Of a DNA stretch of 64,000 bases, positions 24,701 to 36,467 are shown in pieces. How positions within the stretch are numbered: position 1 is the first letter of the stretch; each line of letters opens with the position of its first letter. Source of the stretch: Acanthopleura granulata (lineage: Eukaryota; Mollusca; Polyplacophora; Chitonida; Chitonidae); NCBI GenBank assembly GCA_016165875.1, contig JABBOT010000004.1:20986007-21050006 (forward strand), given 5' to 3'. The translations under genes were made by a program, and so were the position numbers. The notes under the pieces were generated by a model. It saw only the letters and a program-made list of their open reading frames with translations, searched no databases and was not told the origin of the DNA.

Positions 24701-27425
24701 AAGCCTAGACCGTTAAAAAGTGCTTGTCCCTACTCATGGACGTCCTAACCATCCATTCCAGGTTGTTGTCCCCACTGGTAAACCTACACGAACGCAAAAC
24801 GGGTTGTAATTTGGACAAATTTTAGGTCCAACCGCCTTGTTTAATGCATACTCCTCAGATCGCCGAAACCATACATACCACGAAAGATACCACTGCCACT
24901 ATTTTACAAGACTGACTTTTTGCGCGATAAATAGACTAATTTTTTAGGATCAGTCTCACGATGACCTCGAGAGAAAAAGATCTGTAAAAGTTCTATAAAC
25001 AGCATTCATGTATAAAAAGATTTCTGTACAAAACATGCTAGTGGTATCAGTCATGCAAAGCTAGACCAGAATGTCGTCTCTTGGTTATCTCCCTTGTATT
25101 CTTAGTTATCTCCGTTGTATTCTTAGTTCCTCGTGCTGTGAGGAGTATGCATTTCAAACATGGTGGTTAGACTGGGAATTTGTTCCAGTTTCAACCAGTT
25201 TAGCGCTCGTGAGGATTTACCAGTGATGACACATGGGTACACTTAACTGGAAATGACAGCCGACCATGAGTATGGACAAACACCTTTCTTCAGCCCCAGG
25301 CTCGATGTACTGAGGACAGCACAGGAAGTCCAGAGGTGCTTAAGGTGGGCTTATGGATGACGACAGGGTTGTGACCGTTATACGTTATCACAGCCCTACG
25401 CATTTAGGAAGGGAGACACTTTGTGGCGAATGAAAAACTCACCCAAGGCATTAACCAAATGTATCTTGATATCATCTTTTATTCCGATACTGTACATGAC
25501 AAGAATCTAAAATTATGTGTGGTAGAGTATTTACAGATGTGGGGTTACATGTTATACTTAAACTTCTCACAAACATGTCCTCTGCACAAGCAAAACACAT
25601 TTTATCTATAGGCCTATAAGCCAAATCGGCATTGCAGAAGCCTCTCGAGATCACGCTGGTTTGGGACGAGACGGGATGAAATCACAGTGGTTCGCGACAG
25701 AACGCACTGTCTCGCCAAAAGCCAGCATGATCTCAAGAGGCTTCTGCAATGCTGATTTGACTTATAGCCCTCCATCCCATATACTTGTTTTTTTTTTTAT
25801 AACCAAAAAAAAGTTAGTTACATTATATAATTTTGCCAGCAGAGTATTTAATTATAAAATGTACAAACCAACTTACATTTGTATTTCTGTATCTGTCAGT
25901 CAAAAATGCAGTTGCACAATTTAAACAGGCAAAAACGTTCCCGACATGCATAAATGAGCACAAATTTGCAATACCTGAAACACCCTGCCAAAATTCAATG
26001 TCGTGGTGCCAGGATGTTAATTTTTTGAACGACAGTCAGGCTGGTCATTACATAAATGGCCCATGTTGAAAGATAGATAGTGGCAGACAAAGCACCTTAT
26101 GGAGATGATTGTCACAACTACAAATGTAAATAGAGGTACAATTTCCTAGTACTCTCATCAAAATGAAAAAATAAGTTGCTCCCTTCAGTACTGTACCAAA
26201 AAAACTATTCTTATATCAGTGTCTGCGTTGGCAAATAGTCCAGTTTCTATAAACTGTATGTCCTGAATAAAACATTGATCTTTGACTGAATTATTAAGCT
26301 TTGCTGTCCTCCAACCACAGAAAGCTTGAAAGATTCTAACTCAAAGATTCTAACAACTCAAAATCTCACTGGTGCCATGAAACACAATGCAATCCTTAAC
26401 AAGCTTTCAAAAAATTATTCCTCAACATATTTACCTCGAACATCAACCTATCATAATGTTCTGGAGTCCTGAACTGGGAATCACTCAGCTGGTGAAGAAG
26501 GATCATTTTACTAACCAGCAAAATAAACATACTGGGAATTACCACTGCATGACTTGATCACTTCAGACTGAATATGGTGCTGTATTGGCTGGAAATTGAT
26601 GATACGGCTTAGTTACGAGATACACAGTATGTCCTAGTTGGGTACAATATCATGAAAGTTAATCAAACTACACCTGTGATGAAATACAAGGTAACATCTA
26701 GGCTTTCTGATATCAGTCACATACTGAACATGGTTACACTAGTGCCAGTTTAATTGGCAAGTCACAACTGAAAAATAATACTCCAGGGAAATGTTACTAC
26801 CATGGCCTGGCAGACTAAACGAATAACATGTAACATGGCAGACTAAACGAATAACATGGATTTAACACTGTCATCAAAATTACCAGACGACAATGAATAC
26901 TTTTCCTTGTAATGGGCCGCTAATACTCTCCCAGGAAACCATTGATATTGTTAAATATGTGCATTTATGTGCCATAACATGCGAAAATAACTCTTAGTAC
27001 AATGATCAGTTGTGCACTCACACTCCTGAAGTTAGTGTTTACATGGTATATATATATCAAAGAAAACAGAAAAAGAAATGCTTTCAAATTCTTTGAACAA
27101 TCACACAATAAAATGTTCCACTGGAAAATTTCAGCCCATTTTTGAACAACTGAACACAAGACTTAAAAAAGTTAATTCTGAGTGTGATATTTTTTCCCCC
27201 TGATGTCTGATAGTTTTATTTGACTAGATTACATATTTACATTTCTTGTGCTTTCCTTTGTTCTCTTTCAGCTGAAGGTTTTCATAGCCCTGTTCAGGTT
27301 GCAGTCATTGCCTTGTAAGTTCCCACAGCTCCCAGAGCCAGACAACAGACAAATAAGAGTTCAGTTTTATGAGTGTTGTGTTGACGACGCCTGTCATTTT
27401 TCATGGCTGTTTGTCTTGCAAGTCT
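21728..27425. other. Intergenic between selenouridine synthase and GCDH
   Basis: About 5.7 kb holds no exon I can support. It should contain the 5' UTR and promoter of the selenouridine synthase on the left and the GCDH 3' UTR on the right. Visible structure: a direct duplication of about 20 bp (TTCTTAGTTATCTCC near 25098), a foldback at 25614-25767, and a 22-bp duplication (GCAGACTAAACGAATAACATG) at about 26809-26859. The ORFs here are short and look random. Confidence 0.5.
25614..25767. repeat. Foldback (inverted repeat), 46-bp arms, 62-bp loop
   Basis: The left arm 25614-25659 and right arm 25722-25767 are inverted copies with four differences in 46 positions. The core CATTGCAGAAGCCTCT is identical in both. 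Three of the four differences are CG in the left arm against CA or TG in the right arm. The loop has further, weaker self-complementarity (GACGAGAC against its partial complement near 25708). It could be a small foldback element; no coding content is seen. Confidence 0.8.
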
Positions 27426-30400
27426 TTATCCTGTAAAAGCCTGCAATCCTGTAATGGCCCGTCCCAATATCAAGGCATGGATATCGTGAGTACCTGGTTA
27501 AGGATAAAGGTTATCACACACATAACTAGTAATAATCACACATACATAATAATACAGGGAGATTCATTCAAATCTGAATGAGTCATTCAAAAACATACAC
27601 TGTCCATACTTTACTGACATGATGAGTATGATAATCCTCGTATATTCTTGTGAAGGAAATTCCACAAAAACTGATAATCAATAATCATGTTGTTAAACCA
27701 GAACTTAAGGTGCTTGGCTTAACAACAATCACTAACCTTCATAAGTGTTCACAGCCTCTAAATTCATGACATGCCGAATGATGTGGTACTCATCTGAGAT
27801 TCCATTTCCCCCCAACATGTCCCTTGCCACTCGAGCGATGTCCAGTGACTTGCCACACGAATTACGCTTGATCATCGATATCATCTCTGGAGATGCTCTG
27901 AAATAAAATACAAGGTTTCTTCCCTATATTTTCTTTTATCTGAATGAAGATGTATGATTCCAATGGTATAATTTAAAATATGAATTGTACATGTAATCTA
28001 CATTAGTGCTAATGTCCCCTCATCAAAACTTGTGTCAGACTTCAGACATTTCAAACCTACAAAGGAAAGGCCAGTATACATGTAACAGTGCTCTCAACAT
28101 TGAATTTGATCTCTGAAATGACGTACATGTAACTGAGACAGACTTTGAATTTCTAAATAAACTCCTTCAATGGCAAATATGTTTAGGTATCAGAAACTAT
28201 GTTTTTGGAGAAAGTTTTATAACTACTAGCAGGTTTAAAATGTTGAAACTCTCACCTTCCCTCGTCTTTTAAACGGCCAACTTGGATACAGGCCTGAAGA
28301 CCTAGAGAAATTTCTGTCAGCATGTCTGCCATTTTCTTCTGCATTAGCTGGTTGTTTGCTAATGGACGGTTAAACTGTTTTCTGGAAAATGAAAAGAATA
28401 ACTTAACCATGTGTGTAAATTAATGGAGCAACTGTCTTTTATGACAAACACACAACACAACCGGAAAAAATTCACCATGGAAAAAGACCACAACTAGAGG
28501 TTACCTTTCTTAGACATGCTAGTTACCAAAGGCAGTGACAATTGCAAACTTCATGTGTTTACGGCAACCCTCACACACCGACCAGTACGTCAATTTCAAA
28601 TCCAATCATTCCAGCGGAATAGAAACTGGTATTATCTCAACACTAGTCCGTAGAGCAGCAAACTTGTCCTCCACTCAGTAAAGCCTAGAAGCAAACATAA
28701 CTCACCTCAAATCTGTCTTTACTGACCTGAATGACTACCCCAACTGACCTGACCAACAAGATCATTTCACAGACCTTAAAATCATCCAGCAGACAGCAAT
28801 GCACAATCAGAGACCCGCCACCGATCAGAATAACAATTCCCTACATTGGCAAAACCAATGTACTAAGCTACCAAGCTAGACTATAAGAAATCGTTAACAA
28901 TGACACAGCGTTCGCTAGCAACTGAACTCTCAAGGATTTCCTCAACTCCCCATCTGCCTAAAGCCTGTATTTACCAAATTTAGTGCTCCTGTAGTAAACA
29001 CTATATTGGAGAGACCTCACCACCATTACTGCACAGTACCAAAGAACATCAGAACAGATTTCTGGATTCCAAATCCACCATCTCCAACCACATTAAATCA
29101 AATTAAATCTCCAACTTAAAATTAACTGGTCAAACATCAGGACCCTGGAAACGAACATCACCAAACCATTCACATCCAGGGACTAAATCCACAGATCAAC
29201 AGTGACTACCGCATACTAATCCCACCCGCTTACTTTGAACTTATCTCAAAAGTGACACATCGCACCACCCACTGACTCATCTCACATCCACCTTTGTTTC
29301 TCACTGCAATCCCTAAATTCTTCACCTCTATGTAGTGACATGTAATAAGTAGTTGCTACTGGTTGTTCATTATACTTGAAAATGGTACTAGCATCTATAC
29401 CAACCATCGCTTTAAAGTAAACAGAAGTTGTTATCCATATAACTTCTTTATGTTATTATGGCAAGTGCATATGCCACACTGACACATGTATCTCTTCTCT
29501 TTGTTGCAAAGGGCATTACACTAAGTGCATGTTGTGACAGCTTTACAACAAGGGTACCAGTGTTACATTCATTATTCACTACATGCTATGGAAAACCTAT
29601 ACTACTTCACATCCAATCCACAGTAAACATCATTCTGATGTTTTGCTTTTGCAGATTGTCTGTTGACATGATCTGTCAAAATGAAAGCTGGAAATCATAC
29701 CTGACTGCTATCGTCTGAATCTAACTATATAGTTGGAAAAGGGACAAAAGATACTTGCTAGTCATTTTACAAAACCTTGGTGCCTCTGTGAGACCAGGTT
29801 ATCGACTCTGTGAGACCAGGTTATCGAGTCTGTGAGACCAAGTTATCGACTCTGTGAGACCAGGTTATCAACTCCAGCCTTGCACTTTTACTGTGTATCA
29901 GTTTCACACTCACCGATCTAGGGTGTACTGTCTTGCCTGTTCTAAACAGAATTCAGCAGCTCCAAGAGTACCCCAGGCAATGCCATAACGGGCATTATTC
30001 AGGCATCCAAATGGGCCCTTCAACATAATTTTACAATTTTTAAAGCTTTAGATTTACTGACTCATTTGGATCAATAGCCAGATTTTAGACTAAACCATAG
30101 CATAACAAAATATCAGTTACTAATTTATGTTTGTAGCATACAAAATGAAGAAGTGAAGCAAAATTATGTTTATATTGTGCATTTATACATTCTGCACTGC
30201 TTAACATAAATGGATAAAAAGAAACAATACAGATATATATATATACAGATATAAATTATAAGAACGTACTGCTAAACCTGAAGCCCCAGGTAACAGATTC
30301 TCCTCTGGCACTTCCACATCCTCCATGACAATTTGTCCAGTGACACTGGCCCTCAGAGAAAACTTTCCCTCAATCTTTGGAGCAGACAAACCTGTCATTC

Positions 30401-33400
30401 CCTTCTCCAAAATAAAGCCTTTAATCTTGTTGTCGTGGGCTTCACTTTTACCCCACACCACAAAAACATCAGCTATGGGAGAGTTTGTGATCCTGTTGAG
30501 GATATAAATTATGAATCAAGGACCTACAGAAATCTGCAAGGCTCAATGTATGCAACATCAAATACATGTATGCGGCATTCAAGTTATGAGTGAATCTAGT
30601 GAATACTTAATGCATTTAATTACTTGCAATTTTATCGGAAGATTGCTCAGCTGCAAACAGAACATCAACAATGGCAGCAGAAATTTAATTTAGGTACTAT
30701 GACCCATTTGGTCTTATTATTTATGGATTAACATAAAATATTTAACTCTCACCAGGATTTTGCACCATTTAGTGTGTAAGTTTTACTGGAAGGATTATAT
30801 CTTGCTTTGGTTTCCATGGAAGAAGGGTCACTACCATGGTTAGGTTCTGTTAACCCAAAACAGCCTATCAGTTCTCCACGAGCTGAAATACAGACAAAAC
30901 GAATAATAAACATTTTACAAGCTCACAATTCATCAAGTAAGAGTACATTTTTTTTATCTTACATTGGTACAGTACTAGGAAACTTCTCGGTTTCTGCTAT
31001 AGCCCTTAAAAAATTAAATACCTAGGGTTGTGTTCAGGCCTAATGCGAAAAAAAAAAGCTTGAGTTCTTTGTTTTATTTTCTTTCATCCTTTAACACTAT
31101 GCAACTGTCTTCAATTTAACCCATGCTGAATGTAATAGCTACTACATGCGAATAAATGGAATGAAATATTACTTTTGAGAATTTGTTTTTTCAACATGAT
31201 ATCAACCTACCTTTCAAACAAACCCTAAAACACTATTAAGGTCAATATACCTCACAGAACTGGGCAAAATGTGCAACTTAGTTATAGATGAAACTTTAGG
31301 CTGTACTTCATCTAAGTTTGGCAACTTTTTTCGTTTAACAGATTATGGTTCATTCATCCACCGCAGAGGGCTACTTAAAATTAAATGTTGGTACCAAAAG
31401 TATCATTTTATGTGCTTCTGAAAGTGCATTTTTCCATACTAAACTTTTGATGAAATTCAGTATTTAACATGTGCATTTTCATGGTTCTACTAGTCCACTC
31501 CAATAACATATGATTATTAACACTTAAATTAACAAGTTATCACATTTTTCCAACACATTCATTCAGAGTGATATGGTGGATAGAGCTAGCGATAATTTTT
31601 TTTTCTCTTTTATCAGCACTACGTAAGTACTCAGCCTGAATACAAATACATATTCAACCTTACCTAGCTTTGGTAGGTATTTCTCTTTCTGAGCTTCTGT
31701 TCCATAAGTATTGATTGGATGCATCACTAGAGATGACTGTACGCTCATGGCAGACCTATAGCTACTGTCCACTCTAAAAAATAGTTTTAAAGGGTTTTGA
31801 AGTATGACTTAAGTACTGAAAGACTTGAAATTATAAATCCCTACAGAAAAGTGAATAACTAAAACATGGGACAAATTTGCCATAAAAGCTTCCCCAACCC
31901 TTTACCCAATCCATCCCTCTCCCCTAAACCCCATATAAAGGGAGATATGCACCTGTACAGGTAATGAGTTCCTTTGACATTTAAATGTACTAAAGTTCTG
32001 GGCAATAAATAATAACAATTCCAACAAGTACTACCAGCAGCATATTCAAAGTCACTTCAAACTTTTGAGGAACCAGCACTGCAGTGAATGTATTTATTTC
32101 TTTATTTGGTTGGCGTTTTACGCTGTACTCAAGAATATTTCACTCATATGATGTTGATTAGCATTATGGTGGGTGGAAACCAGAGAGCCTGGGGGAACCC
32201 AACCTGCACTGAAAGTTATACATCAACACTGACCAGGGCCACATAAATTCCTTGGACATCAACAGGGAAGTTACACACAGAACATCAACACGGAAGATCC
32301 GGGCACAATATCACCGTGGTAGTTACTTTCAAGAGGCATTACACAGCAAATCGTGAGATGGGCACCTGATGACTCACCTTTCTACCTCTCTTGTGATGAG
32401 TCCATAAGCTACAGAGGACACTCCTGCACATCCGTACCCAGTGATAGTAGGACCCAAGACACCCAACTCACCCATCTCAGGAACTATCTCTGCATCAAAT
32501 ACTGCAATACACATTTTAATACATTTACCTACATATGAAACCTGTAAAACTGAAATTTAATTTGTGAAGAGTTTACTGACATGTAAAAACAGAATATAAA
32601 TCCTGTATAATTACATGTCAGTACAGGTCTGCAAACGTTTATTAATACATGTAGAAATATTGATTTACCCTCAATAGTATTTTACCCAATAAAATAACAG
32701 GGATGTCAGTGAATATGGAGAGTAAAAGAGGAATACGTACTGTAGACTACATTTACCACTCAGATTATTTAGTAATATGAAGGAACAGATGGTTTAAATT
32801 GCTACATTGATGACCAGCTGTAGGCTGCTCATTACTCTATACTATGATTCTCACAGGCAGCCAAGTCCAGAATTACATGAAATTCTACTATGGTATAAAA
32901 TAAGCCCCTTTCATTTTGTCAGCTGTTAATTGTTACCCATATCTAATGGTAATATATGTCTGATTATCCCAGAAGTCACAATATTTTGTAACAGAACATT
33001 GCCAAAATGGCGGGCCCATTTTGTTGATGTCCACATGGAATGTTTTAATTACTTGTTGGTACAGGTCGGCTACTTTTTCTCTGTCATAAAAATTCCATTA
33101 AATGCTCACCTTCATTTCTGTTGGCCAATAAGATCCTGGGCATTAACTTCTCTTGACAATATGTTCGAATCTGATCTCTGACAATGATCTCCTCTTCTGT
33201 CAACTGACTCTCCAGATTTAAGGCATCTTTCCAGTTAAATTTTGCTACAAGAATACAGGAAGCACAGAGATATTATTCTAAAATATGGGCATAACAAAAC
33301 GCAAAAATAGTTTGTACTTTCCAACTTATATTGTTTAATAACTTTAAGACGCATGCTATTCTACAATTCTTGTTTCAGATGAGACATACCCAGTACATGT

Positions 33401-35690
33401 ATTTGTGTCCTGGATTTACCATTAAAGAGATGCTGTAAATTGTTTTCACCAGAGAGTTCATATCACTTTTAATCAAGTCAAACTTACGTACGTATAAAGT
33501 TAAAGGATTAGAGTACAGATTTAGCTATTGGTCCTAATGACAAATATTACAACCTGCTTTATAAGAAGTATATTACGAGAAGGGCTTCTGAGAAATGCAA
33601 TAATGACTTTAATTTGACTAAAAACACAGCTGGCGCCATTGCAATATTTCATATATGAGATCAAACTTACCATAAGTTTGAGATTGACTGCGGTTTTCAT
33701 CTCCAGCAGCAGCTTTGGCTAACAATGTGTCAAAGAAAATCACCCTTATGGTCAAAATATTTTCAATATGGAATTTTTTGGTGCAATTTATCATTCAATG
33801 ACTGTGCAGTCATCAAATAATTATCTTTTTTGTTAGTATCGCTAGTACATGTATACTGTGTAAACCTTTTCAAATGAATAAGAGCTTTCCTTTTAGAATA
33901 TAATTATGTCAGTACATGACTGAGCCTTGTAATACAAATTTGGTTCACTGTTCATTCCATTTTGTATGAAATAAACCACAATTATTTTAAATAGTAGTCT
34001 GTCACATTTTCGGTATCAAGAAAAACAGGAGACAATTGCTTTCAATAAGTGTACTAAAGGCTGCAAACATGGTGCATCTCAGGGTACAATGCATGTGAGA
34101 GCAGTGTGTATGTGTGTGGGGGGGGGGGGAGGACAGTCAAAGGAGCTAATTAAGGGAGCTAACTCTGCTTCTCTTGCTAAATGTCATGACAAATTTCATT
34201 CCACACATTCATCACAGTGGTTGCATGTATTAACACTGCACGCCACATCCGATATATAGGGAGGCAGTCTGTTTTATTTATTTATTTATTTATTTTATTT
34301 TATTGGTGTTTTACGCCGTACTCAAGACTATTTCACTTATGCGACGGCAGACAACATTATGGTCAGAGGAAATCTGGCAGAGCCCGGGGGAAAACCACGA
34401 CCTTCTGTAAGTTGGTGGCAGACCTTCCCAACTACGGGCGGAGAGGAAGCCAGCATGAAAGTCTCTTTCAAACCTGTACAGGGCAGTACATATATCTATA
34501 AGCATTAATAATCGACCAGTTCGGGTTATCAACAATTTTGTCTAGCACTGATGTCACTTCATTGCACTATGATGTGGGTCTCACTGGTAATGTCACAGTA
34601 GACAGAACCTTTATTTTGATACAAAGTTGATATAAAGTTGCCAAAAATAATACTGGCTACTGTTGCCATCTTCTGCCATACAATGTAAGGCACTGCTCAT
34701 GTCTCAGAGATTATGCTGAAAGGGTCAATACTGCAGGTGATGTACTGGTGAATCTAGGGGCAAAAAGTGGCATCATATGTATATCATATGTATATACTGT
34801 CACCCTTTCTTACAATGTATTTAGGCGTATATTAACTTCTGATTGCGAGCAATAGTTGAAAATATTAAAGTACAGAAATCTGTAAAGGCTATCGCAGGAA
34901 AACATATAATCATGATGTTATTGCAAAGTCTGCTGCGGTTTAGCAGGACACTTGCAGTAAGACCAGGGTATTGTGCATTTATGCACCATGTCACATTGGT
35001 ACACTTATATGTTACAGAATCAGCTCCCTTGACACCCCCATATGCACTGCCCTGCCATGCACCGTGCCCTCAGCCAGGGCCTGCAGTACACTCTTTCTCA
35101 ATGCATTGCCCACCACATATGTGTAATGACCATAGTCACGATGGCTAAGGTCATTCACTCTTGATCCCTTCTATCCTCATCAACGCCCGCATGTCATTTT
35201 ACCCTTCCAATCAGAACTTGTTATTTCATTTTCTTCAGAAATGGTCACAAATGATGAATTATCAAAAATTCTAGCCGAAAAATGAAAACTGTTCCGCCGC
35301 CTGCACCAGTTTTCCAAAATATTATGACAGGAAACAAGAGATCTGGTGTCACTGGCCTAGGCAATGTTAGAGTTTATATTTTAAAACGCTTGTTGATGCA
35401 ATTAATTGTGACCTATTCTATAGTTAATCAACCTGTTGAAGCCATACATGGAAGTTTTAATTTTACGTTCGAAATCCACAGTAATCTGTGTGAGTAAACA
35501 TCCTTACAGGCACTGCTCTGCACAGAATTTCTGTCAGAACTACAGGAGACAAAATTTCACATCTGATTTATCTTGTATTCTCGCAAAGGATACATGCAGC
35601 CGCCACCGTCCCTTGACATCGCCGGCATTCCCCACCAAACAGTGTTGTCCATGTTCTGGCAAACCGAGTTCCAACTCTGTTTAGTGCCAT
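27426..35690 (-). CDS. GCDH: Glutaryl-CoA dehydrogenase, mitochondrial
   Basis: GCDH is a mitochondrial matrix flavoenzyme that oxidises and decarboxylates glutaryl-CoA to crotonyl-CoA in lysine and tryptophan breakdown, passing electrons to ETF. Eleven coding exons, minus strand: 35636-35690, 33671-33718, 33110-33244, 32378-32501, 31664-31773, 30753-30882, 30270-30492, 29914-30017, 28256-28381, 27737-27897 and 27426-27493. All junctions are GT-AG with continuous phase, giving 427 aa (human 438). The N-terminus [14 protein letters not shown] is basic and fits a mitochondrial presequence. Diagnostic blocks: [95 protein letters not shown], and [19 protein letters not shown] with the catalytic Glu (E405 here) at the last intron. 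Exon 1 is least certain: an alternative donor at 35594 keeps phase and adds 14 residues. Introns hold a Penelope-like relic, a 22-bp tandem repeat and two SINE fragments. Confidence 0.97.
28560..29260 (+). mobile_element. Decayed Penelope-like element fragment (RT end and GIY-YIG endonuclease)
   Basis: It lies on the plus strand inside a GCDH intron, antisense to that gene. Near 28576 the translation reads [14 protein letters not shown], then [15 protein letters not shown], the usual end of the reverse transcriptase in Penelope-like elements and relatives. About 350 bp further on, in another frame, [20 protein letters not shown] with a following EHQ resembles the GIY-YIG endonuclease core (YIGET...EH), followed by an ISNHIK block. 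Stops and frameshifts are many, and the N-terminal RT core and terminal repeats are absent. Assignment rests on these two motif clusters and their order. Confidence 0.65.
29784..29871. repeat. Minisatellite, 22-bp unit x 4
   Basis: Four head-to-tail copies of CTCTGTGAGACCAGGTTATC plus two bases, with three scattered substitutions. It lies in the GCDH intron between exons 8 and 9, about 40 bp from the donor at 29913. Confidence 0.9.
32107..32200 (-). mobile_element. SINE fragment in a GCDH intron
   Basis: The plus strand reads GGTTGGCGTTTTACGCTGTA, then CAAGAATATTTCACTCAT and GCATTATGGTGGGTGGAAAC, the reverse complement of the SINE tail and body. The head is missing. Confidence 0.8.
34271..34461 (-). 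mobile_element. SINE copy with A/T-rich tail in GCDH intron 1
   Basis: A TTTA-repeat tail (34276-34303) precedes TTGGTGTTTTACGCCGTACT and CTATTTCACTTATGCGACGG. The body then runs through GCAGAGCCCGGGGG, GGCAGACCTTCCCAAC and GGAAGCCAGCATGAAAG. It is in reverse orientation, and the tRNA-like head is cut off at the far end. It is the best body-and-tail copy in the window after 58010-58245. Confidence 0.85.
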
Positions 35691-36467
35691 TGTCAATATT
35701 CTGTACTTGGACGAAATAGTTTTATAACAAAATTGATGTGTGATCATAGGTTTACACAATCCGAAAGATACTGCCACTCGTACATTGCTTGACCGAATTC
35801 TTGTCCCTCTTTATTTCTTACAAATATACAAGATACGAGTTTGGGTGATTTTGATCAGAAATGCGTTTTAACGCAACAGTAAACACAACTTTTTTTATAC
35901 AACCACAGTTTTCTAACTTAATCTAACAGAATCTGATATTTCTCCCCCTGAAAAAATGCACCCTTAAAAATGAAAGTTACGGAAGTTGGCACTGAAATCA
36001 AGTGTCTTTAAAGGTTTAATTTGACATAGGATTTGTGACATACTTTTCTATTTACGTTTCCTTAACTTCAAAGGTTTCAAAAATTCCTATGTTCAGAAGA
36101 AGGTATCTAGCATGTTCAGTTAACTTTTATTGAAATGATCATCTTCCAAGACAGCAGGTCGTAAGCTGAAGGTATATATCAAGTAACCATACCGCTTTAC
36201 TATGTGGGACTGAAAACTTGCACAACCCACAGCAGTAGTACTCTGAAAAAATTAATTATGTGATGCATTGCTAGTAATGATAGGGCTTTATTTGTAGACC
36301 ATTGAGTGAGTACCTTACTGGATGTAGGAGCGAAAATATTTGTAGGCGAGACTTTAGGAAGTTATTGTTCCAAATGTGGATTTACTTTAGACTGTCCATT
36401 GAAAATAGGTCATTGAGACAAGGCTAGTTTCAGATTCTGAAGAATAGTGGGAAAAGAAACCGTCAAC
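35691..36467. promoter_or_regulatory. Divergent intergenic region between GCDH and FARSA
   Basis: This 777-bp interval separates the two start codons and must hold both 5' UTRs and both promoters, unless the GCDH exon 1 assignment is wrong. I see no clear TATA box suited to either gene and no other gene. The FARSA ATG context, CAACATGGC, is favourable. Confidence 0.5.

Noticed and set aside
29784..29871. Short regular repeats as a possible CRISPR array
   Set aside because: The units are contiguous with no spacers, in an intron of an animal gene; it is a minisatellite.
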